From NCBI GenBank assembly GCA_934330725.1, contig CAKRGM010000005.1, forward strand, positions 60,459 through 124,458: a stretch of 64,000 nt of DNA, read 5' to 3'. The stretch's first letter is position 1; the number at the start of each line of letters is the position of its first letter. The notes beneath the pieces were generated by a model that was not told the DNA's origin, did no database searches, and saw only the letters and a list, made by a program, of their open reading frames with translations. This stretch comes from an uncultured Lachnospiraceae bacterium (GTDB taxonomy: Bacteria > Bacillota > Clostridia > Lachnospirales > Lachnospiraceae). A program made the translations under genes and the position numbers. Of the stretch, positions 61,567 to 64,000 are shown in pieces.

Positions 61567-62085
61567 TCATAATTCCTTTAATTCTTCACAAAGTTTTTGC
61601 ATCTCCTCAATCGAGTCATCTATTGTATTTTCATTGCTTCCCATATTAACAATCTTTAAAAGTCTTTCATAACAGTCCTGCGGTTTTATTTCAAACGAAG
61701 CAATTGCACTTTCTGTTCTTTTTCGGCTCGGAAAGTATCGTCTGTTCTTTGCATATAATGCCTGTAAAAAATGATCCAAAAATTCTTCTACAACCTGATG
61801 ATAAAATAATACTTCGTGACGCAATCCGGCTCTTCCCAGGTCTTCTTCATTGATAATTTTCCAAACCTCAGATGAATACCACTTATCAAACAAATCCTGC
61901 GGATATGTCCTTACTTTATTAACAATATTAGTCCATGCATTATTCTTCTCCAACAAAATATTAATTGTCTCAATGCTTGCAAGACGACCGATCGGATAAA
62001 AGCTCCCCTCTTTTTCCAAATGTTTTCCTGCTAATATCTCTTCAATGTATTCCTGCATATCCGTTATAGAAAAATACATCGGCAT
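61567..62085 (-). CDS. Uncharacterised protein, helical, possibly a DUF4037-like fragment
   Basis: A 172-aa largely helical protein: YPIGRLASIETINILLEKNNAWTNIVNKVRTYPQDLFDKWYSSEVWKIINEEDLGRAGLRHEVLFYHQVVEEFLDHFLQALYAKNRR. It may be the C-terminal part of a DUF4037-type nucleotidyltransferase, but no nucleotidyltransferase motif GSxxxG is present, so this is doubtful. It follows the MATE gene (4-nt gap), so they may form an operon. Confidence 0.5.
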   Translation of the reverse strand: MPMYFSITDMQEYIEEILAGKHLEKEGSFYPIGRLASIETINILLEKNNAWTNIVNKVRTYPQDLFDKWYSSEVWKIINEEDLGRAGLRHEVLFYHQVVEEFLDHFLQALYAKNRRYFPSRKRTESAIASFEIKPQDCYERLLKIVNMGSNENTIDDSIEEMQKLCEELKEL

Positions 62086-62089
62086 AATA

Positions 62090-63421
62090 TCAATTCCACC
62101 CTTTCCTTAATTCACTCATCTGCTTCTTTATCAAAAATAACGAAACAATAGCTGTAAGTATTTCAGAGCATGGTGCACTAAGCCATACACCCGTCATTCC
62201 AAGGATTGCCGGAAGAATCAATGTAAATCCTAATAAAAGAACAATTCCCCTAAGCGCCGATATAATTGCGGATGATTTTGCATCACCACAGCTTGTAAAA
62301 TACATCGAATTTACTACATCATATCCCATAACAGGAAATGTCACCGCATAGATTTGAAAACCTGATGCAACCATATCCGCTACCTCATTACTGCATCCAA
62401 ACACCCCTGCATAATATTTTCCTGTTATGAAAAATACTACAGCTGTCACAAGCCCTGTCGCAAATAATATCTTATTCGTAGTTTTTCTCAATGAAAAAGC
62501 GGTCTCTTTTTCTTTTGCTCCCCAGCATATACTGACAAGCGGACTGATTCCCTGACCAAAGCCAATACAAATCATACTGTAGCCATAAACTACGAATCCC
62601 AGAATTGTAAAAGCGGCAACGCCTTCTGCCCCTGCATATTTCATAAGCACATAATTATACACAAACATGGAAATAGCACTGGCCATCTCTCCAATAAACT
62701 CAGAAAAACCATTGAATATGATTCTTTTGTTTATGTTTCTGTCAAACGTAAACTTTCTGAACCTGATTCCTGATTTTTGGCTCATAAAATAAAACATCTG
62801 CGCAAGTACAGTCAGTAACTGTACAACCAAGGATGCCGCTGCACTTCCCTGAATCCCAAATCCCATAATCCCCACAAAAACGTAATCAAGAATTCCATTC
62901 AGAATACATCCTGAAATACTGACAAGCATACATATCTGCGGTTTGCCATCGGTACGAATAAACATACCGAAAATTGTCCCAATTACCATAAGCGGATAGG
63001 TAAACAACATGATTCTGTAATATTCTGTGAAGTAGACTGACAGATTGTCGTCTGCTCTTAAAATATTTAGAACCGGCGTAAAAAATAAAAATATAATAAC
63101 TGAGATTACCACACATACAAGCAGGGCAGTTGCTATCGTCTGAGAAAATACTTCAGATGACTTTTTACGTTGATTTTCTCCGAGCAGTCTACCGCTGATA
63201 ACAGAACCTCCCACACCAATGCAAAGCCCCGTTCCAAGGTAAAAATACAGTATCGGCAGTCCAAGATTGATTGCAGCCAAAGCATTCTGCCCTACATAAT
63301 TTCCGGTAAAATATCCATCCGTTATTGTTATCACTGTCTGTAATAACATTGCTATGATACTCGGGATTGAAAACTTAAGTATCATGCCTGTTTTGTTTTC
63401 TTTGATTTTTTTGATATCCAT
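62090..63421 (-). CDS. MATE family multidrug exporter
   Basis: A 443-aa polytopic protein with about 12 helices, starting MDIKKIKENKTGMILKFSIPSIIAMLLQTVITITDGYFTGNYVG. The two halves show MATE internal symmetry (ALAAINLGLPILYFYLGTGLCIGVGGSVISGRLLGE; EGVAAFTILGFVVYGYSMICIGFGQGISPLVSICWG). It exports drugs or cationic compounds using H+ or Na+. ATG 63421 has AAAGGAG 10 nt upstream. It leads the 61567-62085 gene. Confidence 0.87.
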   Translation of the reverse strand: MDIKKIKENKTGMILKFSIPSIIAMLLQTVITITDGYFTGNYVGQNALAAINLGLPILYFYLGTGLCIGVGGSVISGRLLGENQRKKSSEVFSQTIATALLVCVVISVIIFLFFTPVLNILRADDNLSVYFTEYYRIMLFTYPLMVIGTIFGMFIRTDGKPQICMLVSISGCILNGILDYVFVGIMGFGIQGSAAASLVVQLLTVLAQMFYFMSQKSGIRFRKFTFDRNINKRIIFNGFSEFIGEMASAISMFVYNYVLMKYAGAEGVAAFTILGFVVYGYSMICIGFGQGISPLVSICWGAKEKETAFSLRKTTNKILFATGLVTAVVFFITGKYYAGVFGCSNEVADMVASGFQIYAVTFPVMGYDVVNSMYFTSCGDAKSSAIISALRGIVLLLGFTLILPAILGMTGVWLSAPCSEILTAIVSLFLIKKQMSELRKGWN

Positions 63422-63526
63422 ACTTTCATCACTCCTTTTCATGTCCCTATTATAGTGATGTAAGTATTTCTATACTTCTGAATTTGTGCTGTGATTAATT
63501 TTTCACATTAAATTTAACAAGTCATT

Positions 63527-63817
63527 CTAAAAAATCTGTCCCGGAAGTTTCTTTTTCTCTTTATATGGAAACTGCTTATCAAACTCCTCCGCTTCCTGCT
63601 CATCAACCAGATAGCTTTCCGGTGTTGCATACTCTCCTGTAATTCTATCAAGATAACCCGGTATCAGTTCTTTACACAGGAAAAATGATGCATCTTCCCC
63701 CTCTGGCAATCCATGATAACGGATACCATACTCGCTTGCCTGCCTAAAACCACTCTTACCATAAAAATCAATGTTTCCTTCAAAACATAATGCACCGCAG
63801 CCAAGCTCTGCCTCCTG
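63527..63817 (-). pseudogene. GNAT acetyltransferase, 5'-truncated remnant
   Basis: The minus-strand frame reads EAELGCGALCFEGNIDFYGKSGFRQASEYGIRYHGLPEGEDASFFLCKELIPGYLDR, a GNAT motif A/B C-terminal half (YGKSGF is the motif B tail). It stops abruptly upstream at an in-frame stop (63818-63820), with no start codon and no N-terminal acetyl-CoA motif. Sequence to the right appears unrelated to the gene. Confidence 0.7.
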
Positions 63818-64000
63818 TTATGAAGTGACTTTTGTCAAGAGTTAATTTCAAAAAAATTTCCTTAACTCCAGTCACATCTGTTTTCCTGACAGCATTGGAA
63901 AAGAGCTCTAGTTTAACAGTCCACGGCAGTTGGCCACTCTGTTATACGTGGATTGGTTACCTACAGGCTAATGGTCCGCCGTTGGGTTCTACGATCTAAA
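63818..64000. other. Right-end sequence abutting the truncated GNAT
   Basis: The last 183 bases hold no open frame of note. They have several GC-rich short dyads (CCAC/GTGG, CGGC/GCCG) unlike the A+T-rich neighbours, and TTGACAAAAGTCACTTC reads out of the region. It looks like the end of an inserted element, but no insertion-sequence ends or coding gene could be recognised. Confidence 0.4.

Noticed and set aside
63818..64000. A named insertion sequence at the right edge
   Set aside because: No transposase frame, terminal inverted repeat or duplication could be seen in the 183 bases present.

Overview
The window is about 64 kb of A+T-rich Firmicutes chromosome. Nearly all genes have strong Shine-Dalgarno sites, promoters follow the TTGACA-N17-TATAAT pattern, and the gene content (Rrf2/IscR-NifS-IscU, COG2509 FAD protein, ThiE-HAD fusion, DUF6033-like protein, GABA to 4-hydroxybutyrate genes) fits the Lachnospiraceae. 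Lachnospira/[Eubacterium] eligens-like is a guess only. No rRNA, tRNA, CRISPR array or intact insertion sequence was seen. Most genes lie on the minus strand.

Layout. 0-6.6 kb: the start of a MATE exporter running off the left edge, a MarR-TSUP operon with its operator, an acetyltransferase, two DUF2798-like membrane proteins each behind its own promoter and structured leader, two GNATs, and a self-repressing TetR and NUDIX gene. 6.6-11.8 kb: a likely defence island, with an AAA ATPase/RloB pair resembling AbiL and a 1001-aa PLD nuclease-DEAH helicase-DUF3427 protein. 12-21.7 kb: a flavodoxin remnant, a KTR zinc-ribbon gene under a TetR with a consensus promoter and paired operators, a SulP transporter, a YolD/Y-family polymerase SOS-type pair, an NhaC antiporter, and two low-complexity proteins. 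22.5-27.8 kb: sbcDC and cysK. 28.1-34.4 kb: the complete F1Fo ATP synthase operon atpBEFHAGDC. 35-38.7 kb: iscR-nifS-iscU and mnmA. 38.8-43.4 kb: thiE-HAD, a DUF975/CmpB-like membrane protein and a membrane phosphoesterase. 43.6-54 kb: YoaK, a cytidylate-kinase-like protein, lrgAB, NUDIX, cstA, a FAD dehydrogenase, focA and gltX. 54-57.1 kb: an unusual RelA/SpoT-like protein and an HD-GYP protein with a long structured leader. 57.4-61.3 kb: a GABA module (gabT-like, PucR regulator, 4-hydroxybutyrate dehydrogenase). 61.5-64 kb: a small unknown protein, a MATE exporter and a GNAT cut off by a foreign-looking right end.

The most interesting signal is a dispersed element of about 145-150 nt with three full and two truncated copies. 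Each copy lies on the sense strand directly in front of a start codon and supplies the ribosome-binding site. The copies keep three or four hairpins, and a long-range pairing between a hairpin loop and the sequence next to the ribosome-binding site, although the paired sequences differ between copies. The long-range pairing and a local hairpin exclude each other, so the element looks like a mobile structured RNA switch placed upstream of unrelated genes. Other points worth checking are the ribosome-site-sequestering leader at 3.45 kb, a leader terminator at 4.16 kb, a G7 tract that appears to truncate a protein, a 15-bp in-frame tandem repeat in an antiporter, and a RelA/SpoT-like protein that lacks the usual G-loop and carries an unrecognised C-terminal half.
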